Below are positions 33,013-41,350 of a stretch of DNA of 41,401 nucleotides, in pieces. The stretch covers positions 1 through 41,401 of the forward strand of contig CAMVJO010000004.1 in NCBI GenBank assembly GCA_947167835.1. The letters run 5' to 3'. The position numbers were made by a program, and so were the translations under genes. This DNA is from an uncultured Prevotellaceae bacterium (GTDB lineage: Bacteria > Bacteroidota > Bacteroidia > Bacteroidales > Bacteroidaceae). Below the pieces are notes generated by a model. It saw only the letters and a list, made by a program, of their open reading frames with translations, did no database searches and had not been told where the DNA came from. The first letter of the stretch is position 1; every line of letters starts with the position of its first letter.

Positions 33013-35418
33013 CTAAAACTCAATAACTAAGCGAGCGCTAATGCGACGTCCTGTGAGATAATTGGGAACGGCGTACTGAACATTGGTAATGTCGGTCACC
33101 CAATAATAAGAATTGACATTACTGATGCCAAGTAGGTTGAAGGCATCAAGCCCCAGCCATATATTTTTTATGGAGTTGGCAAATTTGGAATGATATAGGC
33201 GGCGGTCCTCGTTATTGAGCACCCTGTAACTGAGACCTACGTCCACACGTTTATAAGCCGGAGCACGGAATGTTTTATACTGGCGTCCCATGCGGGGTGG
33301 TCCGAAGGGAAGACCACCAGCCATTGCAGCTTTCAGAGTAAGTCGCCAACGGGTAGAACCAGGGAAGTAGTCTGTAAAATAGAGTGAGACATTATAGCGC
33401 TGATCTGTGGGGCGCGGCAACCATACTCCGTCAATCTTTTCCTTAGTCTGCATCAAAGAGAACGTAAGCCAGGAATCTGTTCCGGGAACGAACTCTCCGA
33501 AAAGTTTGAAGTCGATACCGGCAGCATAACCCGAGGCATTATTGCGACCATAATAGACTACGCGCACGTTATCTACGTTATAAGGAATAAGATTGGAGAG
33601 CGCCTTGTAATAAAGTTCGGCAGAGAATTTGAAAGGTCGGTTCACCATTCTGAAAGCATAGTCGGCACCGAGAATAAAGTGAATACTACGTTGCGATTTA
33701 ATCTGCTTATTCAAATTTACCGTAGCTACTCCGCCGGAAAGTGTCGTGTCGCGCAATTCTTTATAGAAGGGAGCCTGATAATATAAGCCGGTAGCGAAAC
33801 GGAATGTCCATTTTTCGTTGAAAGCCGGCAACAAACCCAGCGATGCACGGGGAGAAATGAGCGTTTCGCCGTTCCAATCCCAATGGCTCACGCGCACTCC
33901 ATAATTTAAATTAAACAAACCCAGACTATTCGTGAAGCGCCACGTGTCTTGTACGAAGGCACTCATACGATTTGACTTGATTTCCTCATTTGCCTTCAGA
34001 CTATAAATGAGCGAAAGGTCGTCTGGACTATATGGCAGGGAGTAACCCATCGAATCCCGCATCTCCCATTCGCTGGAACGCTCTTTAATCCGTTCGTGTT
34101 GCCAGTTAAGGCCGGCTTGTACGATATGTCCTGTAAATCGTGTGCGGAAATGCAAACCAAACGAGGATACATTGGCACGAAGTCGGTTGCGAGCGTGTTC
34201 CATATACGTTCCCACACCGAGTTGTTCCTGCGAAGTGGCTTCTTGCAGCCAGTATTCTCCCTGGATGTCGTACGTCTCTGATTCGCGCGAGGCAAATGTC
34301 GAATAGTTCAAGGCAAGAAATGTTTCAGGATTCAGATGTCGTGTGAGCGTTACCGCACCAAAATAAGTATGGAAGTAATCTTTCTCGTGACCGTCGAAAT
34401 ATACTTTGAACGTTCTCGGATTATCCATCGTTCCGAAGTGCGTTTCTCTATCCTCAGGTTCGAAGTCGTAATTGTTCTGACTGATATTTCCCAAGACATC
34501 AAGCGACCAACGACGATTGGGATGCCACGAAATAAATGTCTGGTAGTCTAAAAAGTTGGGATTGTACTCTCCGTGCGTATCCATTGAGCCTAAAAGATAT
34601 TTAGTTGTCTTATATCTCACGCTCGAAAGGATATTGAATTTTGAATTGCCCCACCCTACGTAAGCACCTGCGCCAAGCAGACTGAGATTTACCTTAGATT
34701 CAAATTTCTGCGGGCGTTTATAAGTTATATCCAGCACACTCGACATACGGTCGCCGTACTTAGCTTCAAATCCCCCGCTCGAAAAATTCACTTGGTCCAC
34801 CATATCGCTGTTGATAATGCTCAGTCCTTCCTGTTCGCCCGAACGAACTAACATGGGGCGATAGACTTCTATGCCATTAAGATAGACACAATTTTCATCA
34901 AAACTGCCTCCACGAACATTATATTGCGAACTGAGTTCGTTATGTGTGGAAACGCCAGCCTGAGTTGCCACCATTTCTTCAACAGCATTGCCTGTGGCCG
35001 AAGGAGCAAACTTATCGTTTTGGGTATTCAGCCTTTGCATCGTACTGGTTTGGATATGTTGTCCCTTAACTTCGGCAGTATTCAGATTCTTTGTGGCTAT
35101 TTCGGGAAGCATCACGTCCAAACGCAAAGAATCTCCCATGGGGATAATGGTACGTTTGCGACTTTCGTAGCCAATCAGCTGGAAAACGATCGTAACCGAG
35201 TCGGAATTTTGGCAATATAAGGCATAATGTCCCTTAGTGTTCGTCATGGTGCCGATAGCCTGCCCCTGAACGCGAACAGTTACGAGTTCTATTGGCAGAC
35301 CGTTCTGATCTTTCACCATACCAAAGACCTTTGTGCTCCCGCCTTGGGCATAAGCACAAAGAGGTAGCAGCAAAATGAAAAATAAAAGGGCGAAAGATTT
35401 GAAAATAGCGGCTTTCAT
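33013..35418 (-). CDS. TonB-dependent receptor
   Basis: The protein has 801 residues with a signal peptide ending PLCAYAQ. A carboxypeptidase-regulatory-like domain follows (GMVKDQNGLPIELVTVRVQG, about 33-115). The TonB plug is at about 130-245 (QYNVRGGSFDENCVYLNGIE and FSSGGFEAKYGDRMSSVLDI). A 22-strand-type barrel runs to the C-terminal phenylalanine (RISARLVIEF). It is an outer membrane importer or signalling receptor energised by TonB. No SusD-like lipoprotein or metal-uptake gene is adjacent, so the ligand is unknown. Its start lies 138 bp from the divergent tRNA-Pro gene. Confidence 0.92.
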   Translation of the reverse strand: MKAAIFKSFALLFFILLLPLCAYAQGGSTKVFGMVKDQNGLPIELVTVRVQGQAIGTMTNTKGHYALYCQNSDSVTIVFQLIGYESRKRTIIPMGDSLRLDVMLPEIATKNLNTAEVKGQHIQTSTMQRLNTQNDKFAPSATGNAVEEMVATQAGVSTHNELSSQYNVRGGSFDENCVYLNGIEVYRPMLVRSGEQEGLSIINSDMVDQVNFSSGGFEAKYGDRMSSVLDITYKRPQKFESKVNLSLLGAGAYVGWGNSKFNILSSVRYKTTKYLLGSMDTHGEYNPNFLDYQTFISWHPNRRWSLDVLGNISQNNYDFEPEDRETHFGTMDNPRTFKVYFDGHEKDYFHTYFGAVTLTRHLNPETFLALNYSTFASRESETYDIQGEYWLQEATSQEQLGVGTYMEHARNRLRANVSSFGLHFRTRFTGHIVQAGLNWQHERIKERSSEWEMRDSMGYSLPYSPDDLSLIYSLKANEEIKSNRMSAFVQDTWRFTNSLGLFNLNYGVRVSHWDWNGETLISPRASLGLLPAFNEKWTFRFATGLYYQAPFYKELRDTTLSGGVATVNLNKQIKSQRSIHFILGADYAFRMVNRPFKFSAELYYKALSNLIPYNVDNVRVVYYGRNNASGYAAGIDFKLFGEFVPGTDSWLTFSLMQTKEKIDGVWLPRPTDQRYNVSLYFTDYFPGSTRWRLTLKAAMAGGLPFGPPRMGRQYKTFRAPAYKRVDVGLSYRVLNNEDRRLYHSKFANSIKNIWLGLDAFNLLGISNVNSYYWVTDITNVQYAVPNYLTGRRISARLVIEF

Positions 35419-35504
35419 ATTTTATATGAACGAGGAAAACTGCCGTTTATTGCCGATAAAATCAAAAAAAGAGGAAAAAAATTTCTCAAATCAAAATAAA
35501 TCTT

Positions 35505-35512
35505 TAATTTTG
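35505..35512 (+). promoter_or_regulatory. Probable -7 box of tRNA-Pro
   Basis: TAATTTTG followed by GC fits the Bacteroidetes -7 consensus and lies 44 nt before the mature tRNA 5' end. No clear -33 TTTG is seen. Confidence 0.4.
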
Positions 35513-35556
35513 CACTCGATTTTCGGAAAGACCTCCGTTCTTTCGCGTAAAATCAG

Positions 35557-35630
35557 CGGGGTGTAGCGCAGTCCGGTAGCGCACCTGGTTTGGGACCAGG
35601 GTGTCGCAGGTTCGAATCCTGTCACCCCGA
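35557..35630 (+). tRNA. tRNA-Pro(TGG)
   Basis: The sequence folds into a full cloverleaf. The acceptor is CGGGGTG with CACCCCG plus discriminator A, the D stem GCGC/GCGC, and the anticodon stem CCTGG/CCAGG around loop TTTGGGA. The T stem is GCAGG/CCTGT with loop TTCGAAT. The anticodon TGG at 35591-35593 reads CCA and other proline codons. The CCA end is not encoded. A promoter box lies upstream and a terminator downstream. Confidence 0.98.
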
Positions 35631-35645
35631 CAAAATATCCCACAT

Positions 35646-35678
35646 CGCCGTAATTCAATCGAATTATGGCGTTTTTTT
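35646..35678 (+). terminator. Terminator of tRNA-Pro
   Basis: CGCCGTAATTC, loop AATC and GAATTATGGCG form a stem with one mismatch, followed by seven T. It begins 16 bases after the tRNA. Confidence 0.85.
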
Positions 35679-35714
35679 ATGAACGGAAATTCTTACAGTC
35701 TCAAAGGAAAACAC

Positions 35715-35722
35715 TATATTTG
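35715..35722 (+). promoter_or_regulatory. Probable -7 box of the guanine deaminase gene
   Basis: TATATTTG followed by CAC matches TAnnTTTG; no good TTTG lies 19 bp upstream. It would leave a leader of about 150 nt before the ATG at 35880, in which I see no riboswitch-like structure. Confidence 0.4.
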
Positions 35723-35879
35723 CACGGATTTTCCAAAGAGTAATGGATTTCTACATGAATTGCTCCAGGATTCAGAGTGCTTTGAGCGATTAAAGTATTG
35801 TTCAAACAACACTAAAAATCATTTTCAGGGACATCCTTAAAGAAACAGACACGACAAACACAAAAATATTCAAACAATA

Positions 35880-36347
35880 ATGACAAACGAAGAACTTATG
35901 CGTGAGGCTATCCGCCTCTCTGTAGAGAATGTAAAGAATGGTGGCGGCCCGTTCGGAGCCGTTATTGCACGTAACGGCGAAATCGTTGCCACTGGCGTAA
36001 ATCGCGTCACTCCGCTCCACGATCCTACGGCTCATGCCGAAGTTAGTGCTATCCGTGCGGCTTGCAACAAATTGGGAACCTTTGATCTCTCGGGTTGCGA
36101 GATATTTACTTCGTGCGAACCTTGTCCTATGTGTCTCGGAGCCATATATTGGGCACATTTAGACCGCATCTATTACGGAAACAACCAGAGGGACGCCGCA
36201 GAAATCGGTTTTGATGATAAATTCATCTACGACGAGTTGGCAGTTCCCGTAGCCGATCGCAAAAAGCGCATGGAAGCATTACTTTCCGACGAAGCTATCG
36301 AGGCTTTCCGCGCCTGGACTTTGAAGGAAGACAAGGTGGAATATTAA
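35880..36347 (+). CDS. Nucleoside/guanine deaminase (cytidine deaminase superfamily)
   Basis: The 155-residue zinc deaminase has catalytic HAE (H52, E54) and PCPMC (C82, C85). The opening GGGPFGAVIARNGEIVATGVN and the C-terminal region with FIYDEL are close to the B. subtilis GuaD type. GuaD converts guanine to xanthine by domain swapping. tRNA adenosine deaminases share the motifs but have a different C-terminus, so guanine is the more likely substrate. It follows tRNA-Pro but has its own promoter. A 14-unit 21-nt array begins seven bases after its stop. Confidence 0.87.
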   Translation: MTNEELMREAIRLSVENVKNGGGPFGAVIARNGEIVATGVNRVTPLHDPTAHAEVSAIRAACNKLGTFDLSGCEIFTSCEPCPMCLGAIYWAHLDRIYYGNNQRDAAEIGFDDKFIYDELAVPVADRKKRMEALLSDEAIEAFRAWTLKEDKVEY

Positions 36348-36353
36348 GAAACC

Positions 36354-36647
36354 TCGGAAAGAGTTTCGGAAGTCCGAGCGACTGTTTTATAGGCCTTGGG
36401 AAATAACCCTAAAGTCTTGAGAATTGATTCGGAATCCTTAGAAAACAATTCTAAAGTCCAGACAAATGAATAGGAGGCCTTTGAGAATATCGATAAGGTA
36501 TCGGCTAACAATTCGGATTTCCCGAGAATAAACTCTAAAGTCCTGACAAAGGTTTTAGATGTCCCTTAGTCTGAAAAAGAAGTCGCACATCTTTGCAGAG
36601 ATATCGGACTTCTCCAGCGAGATGTCGGACATCTTTTCAGAGACATC
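36354..36647. repeat. 21-nt periodic array 5 (14 exact units)
   Basis: Fourteen uninterrupted units of exactly 21 nt fill 294 bp, starting at 36354 and every 21 bases after. The last base of the unit is C in 13 of 14, the one before it is always a pyrimidine, and GTC ends seven units. Units 3, 5 and 9 share CTAAAGTC; units 10 and 12-14 move to an AGATGTC or AGATATC theme. Dyads recur (GATTCGGAATC, TTAGAA...TTCTAA, AGATGTCGGACATCT). Reading by sevens on the plus strand meets stop codons. It occupies almost the whole gap between the deaminase and HD genes. Confidence 0.85.
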
Positions 36648-36711
36648 CGAGGAAAGAAAAATTATTTGGATCTTCACTTTACAGATTACCGCATAAACAA
36701 CTGATATAAAG

Positions 36712-37356
36712 GTGATTCGTTCTGATTTAAGGCAGTACACAGAAGAGAGCATCCTGCCAAAATACGAGAGCTTCGATGCAGCACATCAGCATGGGCATGT
36801 GGCAAGCGTGATTGAGGCTTCGTTGAGATATGCAAGGCAGCTGAATGTGGACGAAGAGGTGGCATTTGTCATTGCCGCGTACCACGATATCGGACTGTCC
36901 GAAGGACGCGAATTTCACCATGTCTCTTCTGCAAGGATGTTGCTCGAAGACGAACGTCTCAGGGATTGGTTTGACAAGGAGATGCTGCAAACGATGGCGG
37001 AAGCGGTGGAAGATCATCGGGCAAGCAACAAAAACGAACCGCGCTCCGTCTATGGAAAAATCGTGGCGGAGGCCGACAGGCAAATAGACCCGCAAACGAT
37101 TATCCGCCGCACGATACAGTTCAGTCTGACGCACTATCCTAATTATAATAAGGAGCAACACCTCGAAAGGGTCAAGGCTCATCTGAAAGAGAAGTATGGC
37201 GAAGGGGGATACCTCCGACTTTGGATTGCTCAGAGCGACAATGCTGAAAAACTTAACGAACTCAGGCGCTGGATTAAGGACGAAAGAAAACTTGATGATA
37301 CGTTTGAAAAACTTTACAACAGACTCATCATTCAGGAAGAACATGAAAAAGACTGA
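36712..37356 (+). CDS. HD-domain phosphohydrolase
   Basis: The 214-residue protein begins at a GTG (36712); no ATG lies closer to the conserved start of the domain. The HD metal site is represented by H...H and AAYHDIGLSEG, followed by EFHHVSSARML and AVEDHRASN. The C-terminal half is a charged helical region. HD proteins hydrolyse phosphate esters, often of nucleotides; the substrate is unknown. Its last 14 nt overlap the next gene, so the two are translationally coupled. A 21-nt periodic array ends 64 nt upstream. Confidence 0.85.
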   Translation: MIRSDLRQYTEESILPKYESFDAAHQHGHVASVIEASLRYARQLNVDEEVAFVIAAYHDIGLSEGREFHHVSSARMLLEDERLRDWFDKEMLQTMAEAVEDHRASNKNEPRSVYGKIVAEADRQIDPQTIIRRTIQFSLTHYPNYNKEQHLERVKAHLKEKYGEGGYLRLWIAQSDNAEKLNELRRWIKDERKLDDTFEKLYNRLIIQEEHEKD

Positions 37357-38176
37357 AAACAAGGATTTCTCCATCAGTTTCGTGGGTTCGGGACGCGTAG
37401 CCACACACTTGGCTATGGCTTTTGCGCAGGCCGGATTCAAGATTGCGGGAATATTCAGCCGAAATGTCGGACATGCCGGAAAATTGGCGGCACATTTCGG
37501 CAAAGACTGTCAGGTTTTCAACGATTTGGCCGAGATTCCTGAAACCGATGTCGTATTTTTCTGCATTTCCGACGATGCTCTACCCCACACCCTCCAACTT
37601 TTCCAACAAACACACCCACATACCGCATCCATGCTCGTTCATACGGCCGGAAGTGTCAGTATAAACGTATTTGAAGAGGCAGGAATGGAAAACGTTGCCA
37701 AACATTTCGGCGTGCTCTACCCGCTCCAATCTTTTTCTGACGGAAGGAACATAGATTTGAGCCACACTCCCGCCTTTGTTGAAGGGAATAACGAGGCTTC
37801 GCTACAGACTATAGAAAACCTGGCACGACATATTTTCCGAAATGTCAGTCGTATGGATAGCGAACACCGACGTTTCCTGCATTTGGCCGGAGTTTTTGCC
37901 AACAATTTTACAAATCATTGTTACAATATGGCGGCAAATCTCGTTGCTAAGAGCGGCGCAAATTTTGATGTGTTGCTACCAATAATAGAAGAAACGGCAG
38001 AAAAAGTGAAAAGCCTGCCACCCTCGCAAGCACAAACGGGACCAGCGGCAAGACACGACCTCAAAACTATAGAAAGTCACCTGGAATTATTACAGAATCA
38101 CGCTCCCGAACTTGTTTCCTTCTACAAAATGATGAGCGAAAGCATTATGAAGGAAAATAGCAAGGATAAGTCGTAA
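37343..38176 (+). CDS. DUF2520-family Rossmann-fold oxidoreductase-like protein
   Basis: I start at the ATG at 37343 (MKKTENKDFSISFVGSGRVA, 277 residues); earlier in-frame starts lie inside the HD gene. The N-terminal Rossmann fold shows VGSGRVATHLAMAF. The C-terminal helical part, from about residue 160 (HRRFLHLAGVFANNFTNH), matches the DUF2520 domain found with ProC-like or ketopantoate reductase-like folds. It is a predicted NAD(P)-dependent enzyme of unknown substrate. It overlaps the HD gene by 14 nt, so the two are in one operon. Confidence 0.87.
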   Translation: MKKTENKDFSISFVGSGRVATHLAMAFAQAGFKIAGIFSRNVGHAGKLAAHFGKDCQVFNDLAEIPETDVVFFCISDDALPHTLQLFQQTHPHTASMLVHTAGSVSINVFEEAGMENVAKHFGVLYPLQSFSDGRNIDLSHTPAFVEGNNEASLQTIENLARHIFRNVSRMDSEHRRFLHLAGVFANNFTNHCYNMAANLVAKSGANFDVLLPIIEETAEKVKSLPPSQAQTGPAARHDLKTIESHLELLQNHAPELVSFYKMMSESIMKENSKDKS

Positions 38177-38296
38177 GAGTTCTCAGGCGGAATCAATCTG
38201 TAAGCGGAACATTTTGTTGAATAGTCCAAAATATTCTCCATTCTCAAAGGACTTCAGCAAGTTTTACCAGACATCCAAAAAGAAAACGCCATTACA

Positions 38297-38737
38297 ATGC
38301 AAGACAGCCCACTCAAAACAAGAAAAAGCAAGGACGGAAGCGTACAGGTATTCGATCCTTTGCGCCATAAATACGTGGCCTTGACGCCGGAAGAGTGGGT
38401 ACGTCAGCAATTCACGCACTTCTTGATTGACGAGCGCCACTTTCCAGCCGCATTGTTGGGAAATGAAGTAAGTATCTGCGTTGGTGGAGCAAACAGGCGC
38501 TGCGATACCATACTTTTTCACAAGGAAGGAGGAACGCCACGCGTCATCATCGAATACAAAGCCCCCGAAATAGAAATCACACAAAAGGTTTTCACACAGA
38601 TATCCTCATACAATTCTGTTTTGCACGCCGACTATCTTATAGTAAGCAACTTTCGCCAAAACATCTGCTGCAAAATGGACTACGAAACCCACTCCTACGA
38701 ATTTCTTCCCGACATCCCGATGTACGAAGACCTGTAA
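38297..38737 (+). CDS. Stand-alone HsdR_N-type (PD-(D/E)XK) nuclease-like protein
   Basis: The 146-residue protein corresponds to the N-terminal nuclease domain of type I restriction HsdR subunits (HSDR_N_2). The PD-(D/E)XK core is visible as RRCDTILF (D70) followed by VIIEYKAP (E86, K88), so catalytic residues are intact. There is no helicase domain and no hsdM or hsdS nearby. It ends in an ordinary stop before a strong terminator. Such short versions are common single genes in Bacteroidetes and their role is unknown; a DNA-repair or structural role is as likely as restriction. Confidence 0.85.
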   Translation: MQDSPLKTRKSKDGSVQVFDPLRHKYVALTPEEWVRQQFTHFLIDERHFPAALLGNEVSICVGGANRRCDTILFHKEGGTPRVIIEYKAPEIEITQKVFTQISSYNSVLHADYLIVSNFRQNICCKMDYETHSYEFLPDIPMYEDL

Positions 38738-38744
38738 AGACACG

Positions 38745-38782
38745 AAAAATCCCTGCCAGTTTTGTTACTGACAGGGATTTTT
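38745..38782. terminator. Bidirectional terminator between HsdR_N-like gene and htpG
   Basis: AAAAATCCCTGCCAGT and ACTGACAGGGATTTTT pair around loop TTTGTT with one internal mismatch. A and T runs on the two sides let it work on both strands. It lies just after the plus-strand gene and about 90 nt beyond the htpG stop. Confidence 0.85.
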
Positions 38783-38874
38783 CTTTAATAGATTGGGAGC
38801 ATTTCCTAATAGGCAAGGATGCTTTCTGAATCATCCTATACTACAGACAAGAAATCCCACTCCTTTTAAATATA

Positions 38875-40923
38875 TTATGCGCCCATCATATCGACGCTAC
38901 GTCTTACGAAAGCATCAAGAGCCTCTCCCTTGAGGATACCGTTCTGCAAAAGTGCAAGGTCTATGAGTTGCGAAACAACGGGATGAGCTTCATTAAACTG
39001 GGCTATCAGTTCGTTTTTCTTACCCTTCAACTCTTCAATTTGCTTCTTGCAGTTTTCCACGTCAGCTTTGTCCTCTTCGCTGAGCGGCTGGGACTTTTCG
39101 CCGTATTGCTTGCTCTCTATCGTGTTCTTACGGGCCTCAACGCCTTTAAGCTCGCTATCAATCGGGGCAACTACGGTACGTGGAGATTCGTCAAGCAACT
39201 TCTGAATGAGAGGGTGGTCTGCATTCAAAACGAGGGTGAACATATCTGCCATCTCGCCGTAGAAAGACATCTGGCCTCCCACACGACTCATTTCCTTCAT
39301 GCGGCGCATATATTCGCTCTGCATCAACATTACGGGAAGTGACTGCTGTCCCATGTTTACTACGTCTATGTTGAAGTTCTTCTTCTCCAATTTCGGGAGA
39401 TTAGGCGTAAAGATGTCGGTAAGCATGGACTTGTCTTCAGCCGTAGCCTCCTTCGTTTCGGCATCCTTCTTCTGTATCAAGCGGTCTATGGTATCGCCAT
39501 CAACACGTGAGAAGCGTGTTTTTTCCCACTTCTGCTCTAACATTCCAACGAGGTGCGGATCAAGTTGGCCGTCCATCAAAAGTACGTTATAACCTTTATT
39601 CTGTGCGGTTTGTATATAACTGAACTGTTCCTGTCGGTCGGAAGCATAGAGACATACCAGCATATCGTCCTTATCTGTCTGCTCTGCTTTAACGAGTTCA
39701 CGATATTCTTCGTAAGTGTAGTATTTGCCATCAACATCCTTGAGCAGAGCAAATTTCTCGGCGCGATCGTAGAAGTCTTCTGTGCTCAGCATGCCGTATT
39801 CTATGAAGAGTTTCAAGCTGTCCCACTTACTTTCAAACTGTTTGCGGTCTTCTTTGAAGATTTGCAGCAGGCGGTCGGCCACTTTCTTCTCGATATATCC
39901 GGAAATCTTCTTCACATTGGCATCGCTCTGCAAGTAAGAACGGCTTACGTTCAGGGGAATATCGGGAGAATCGATGACTCCGTGCAGAAGTGTGAGGAAT
40001 TCCGGCACAATGTTCTCCACATGATCGGTTACATAGACCTGATTGCAATACAGACGGACGCCATCTTTGCGAATGTCGAGGTTGCTCTTGATTTTCGGGA
40101 AGTAGAGCACGCCAGTCAGGTGGAAAGGATAATCCACATTCAGGTGAATCCAGAATAGCGGCTCGTCGGCCATAGGATACAGGTCGCGATAGAAAGCCTG
40201 GTAGTCTTCATCTTTCAAAGTCGAAGGAGTCTTTACCCACAGCGGCTCGGTAACGTTCACTACATTGTCCTCATCGGTTTCTTGCTGCTTACCGTCTTTC
40301 CATTCTGTCTTCTTACCGAAAACGATGGGCACGGGAAGATAGCGGCAATACTTCTTAAGCAATTCTTCTATTTTGCTTTTTTCGGCAAACTCGGCGCAAT
40401 CGTCGTCAAGGTGCAGCACAATGTCGGTTCCGCGGTCGGCTTTACCAAAGTCCTCTATTTCAAATTCAGGACTGCCGTCACAACTCCAATGCACGCCCTT
40501 AGCATCTTCCTGATAACTCAGCGAATAGATATCCACACGCTTAGCAACCATAAAGGAACTATAGAATCCCAGTCCGAAGTGGCCGATAATGGCAGCAGCA
40601 TCTTCCTTGTATTTTTCCAGAAAGTCGTTAGCGCCGCTGAGAGCTATCTGATTGATGTATTTATCCACCTCTTCGGCAGTCATACCTATGCCTCGGTCGG
40701 AAATAGTGATGGTCTTCTTTTCAGTATCTACGGAAACGCGTACGGCAAGGTCGTCCATTTCGCCCACCTTCACGCCTTTCGATGCAATAGTCTTCAACTT
40801 CTGCGTGGCATCGACAGCATTCGACACAAGTTCGCGCAGGAAAATCTCGTGGTCGCTGTATAAAAATTTTTTGATGACAGGAAATATATTCTCTGTCGTG
40901 ATTCCAATTTTACCTTTTTGCAT
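38875..40923 (-). CDS. htpG: Hsp90 chaperone HtpG
   Basis: The 682-residue protein is full-length bacterial Hsp90, which binds ATP and remodels client proteins in the cytoplasm. The N-terminal GHKL ATPase shows FLRELVSNAVDA, DRGIGMTAEEV and GHFGLGFYSSFMV. The middle domain has LYFPKIKSNLDIRKDGVRLY and LNVSRSYLQSD. A charged, partly helical C-terminal dimerisation region follows. Mobile element D, with E nested inside it, begins 111 bp upstream with its core oriented toward this gene. No clear heat-shock promoter of its own was found in 40924-41034. Confidence 0.96.
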   Translation of the reverse strand: MQKGKIGITTENIFPVIKKFLYSDHEIFLRELVSNAVDATQKLKTIASKGVKVGEMDDLAVRVSVDTEKKTITISDRGIGMTAEEVDKYINQIALSGANDFLEKYKEDAAAIIGHFGLGFYSSFMVAKRVDIYSLSYQEDAKGVHWSCDGSPEFEIEDFGKADRGTDIVLHLDDDCAEFAEKSKIEELLKKYCRYLPVPIVFGKKTEWKDGKQQETDEDNVVNVTEPLWVKTPSTLKDEDYQAFYRDLYPMADEPLFWIHLNVDYPFHLTGVLYFPKIKSNLDIRKDGVRLYCNQVYVTDHVENIVPEFLTLLHGVIDSPDIPLNVSRSYLQSDANVKKISGYIEKKVADRLLQIFKEDRKQFESKWDSLKLFIEYGMLSTEDFYDRAEKFALLKDVDGKYYTYEEYRELVKAEQTDKDDMLVCLYASDRQEQFSYIQTAQNKGYNVLLMDGQLDPHLVGMLEQKWEKTRFSRVDGDTIDRLIQKKDAETKEATAEDKSMLTDIFTPNLPKLEKKNFNIDVVNMGQQSLPVMLMQSEYMRRMKEMSRVGGQMSFYGEMADMFTLVLNADHPLIQKLLDESPRTVVAPIDSELKGVEARKNTIESKQYGEKSQPLSEEDKADVENCKKQIEELKGKKNELIAQFNEAHPVVSQLIDLALLQNGILKGEALDAFVRRSVDMMGA

Positions 40924-41163
40924 GATTATAATAGTATTTAGTTATTTCTGCATTATTCTTTTGCAATTTATATGCCAAAAAGGGAGAAACATCAGACAAA
41001 GGGCAGATGCCGAACGATTCGTGCGCTATAATATAGGGTAGTTCTAAAAATTAGGTTTTAAAATTTTGTGAAGCTTTTTTTGGTCTGTATGCTTTTTCAA
41101 TCTTTTTGGCGCCATTGTCTTTAATTCCTTGAACCATAGCTTGCTATGCTTCTGCGGCATTAA

Positions 41164-41350
41164 AGGGATGTTCTATAAATTACGTTTTTAAGAAACTGGT
41201 CTCTATTTTATTCTGCTTGTTTTTGAAATCTTTTTGCCGTCTTTAGCTTTAATTCCTTGAACCGTAGCTCGCTACGCTCCTTCGTCATTAAAGCTAAATC
41301 CAATCAAAATCTAAACAAAAACAATGCAGCCTAATTTATAGAACAACCCT
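41164..41350 (-). mobile_element. MITE-like element, copy E (short form, 187 bp) nested in D
   Basis: The ends are AGGGATGTTCTATAAATTA and TAATTTATAGAACAACCCT. Where intact copy C reads ATTAAAAAC, here ATTAA precedes and AAAAAC follows the insert, so two A bases were duplicated on insertion. The interior is strongly diverged from the other copies but keeps GGTTCAAGGAATTAAAG and the hairpin. The hairpin appears as CGTAGCTCGCTACG, a paired change from CATAGCTTGCTATG. A perfect 12-bp outer stem (TTTAGCTTTAAT/ATTAAAGCTAAA) surrounds it. Confidence 0.88.
41208..41288 (-). other. Possible 26-codon reading frame inside element E
   Basis: An ATG at 41288 opens MTKERSELRFKELKLKTAKR and ends at TAA. 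It aligns without gaps to the frame in element C over SxLxFKELK and the following KR. It may be a small basic peptide or a coincidence of a conserved hairpin; no ribosome-binding information helps in this phylum. Confidence 0.2.

Noticed and set aside
35601..35840. 79-codon frame starting inside tRNA-Pro
   Set aside because: It overlaps the tRNA, its terminator and a promoter box and shows no protein-like features.
36354..36647. CRISPR array
   Set aside because: There are no conserved repeats separated by unique spacers, units are 21 nt and all degenerate, and no cas genes are present in the window.
38177..38296. Possible further 21-nt array before the HsdR_N-like gene
   Set aside because: Short similar words (CGGAA, GGACTTC) occur, but spacing is irregular (for example 17 nt) and no register could be kept.
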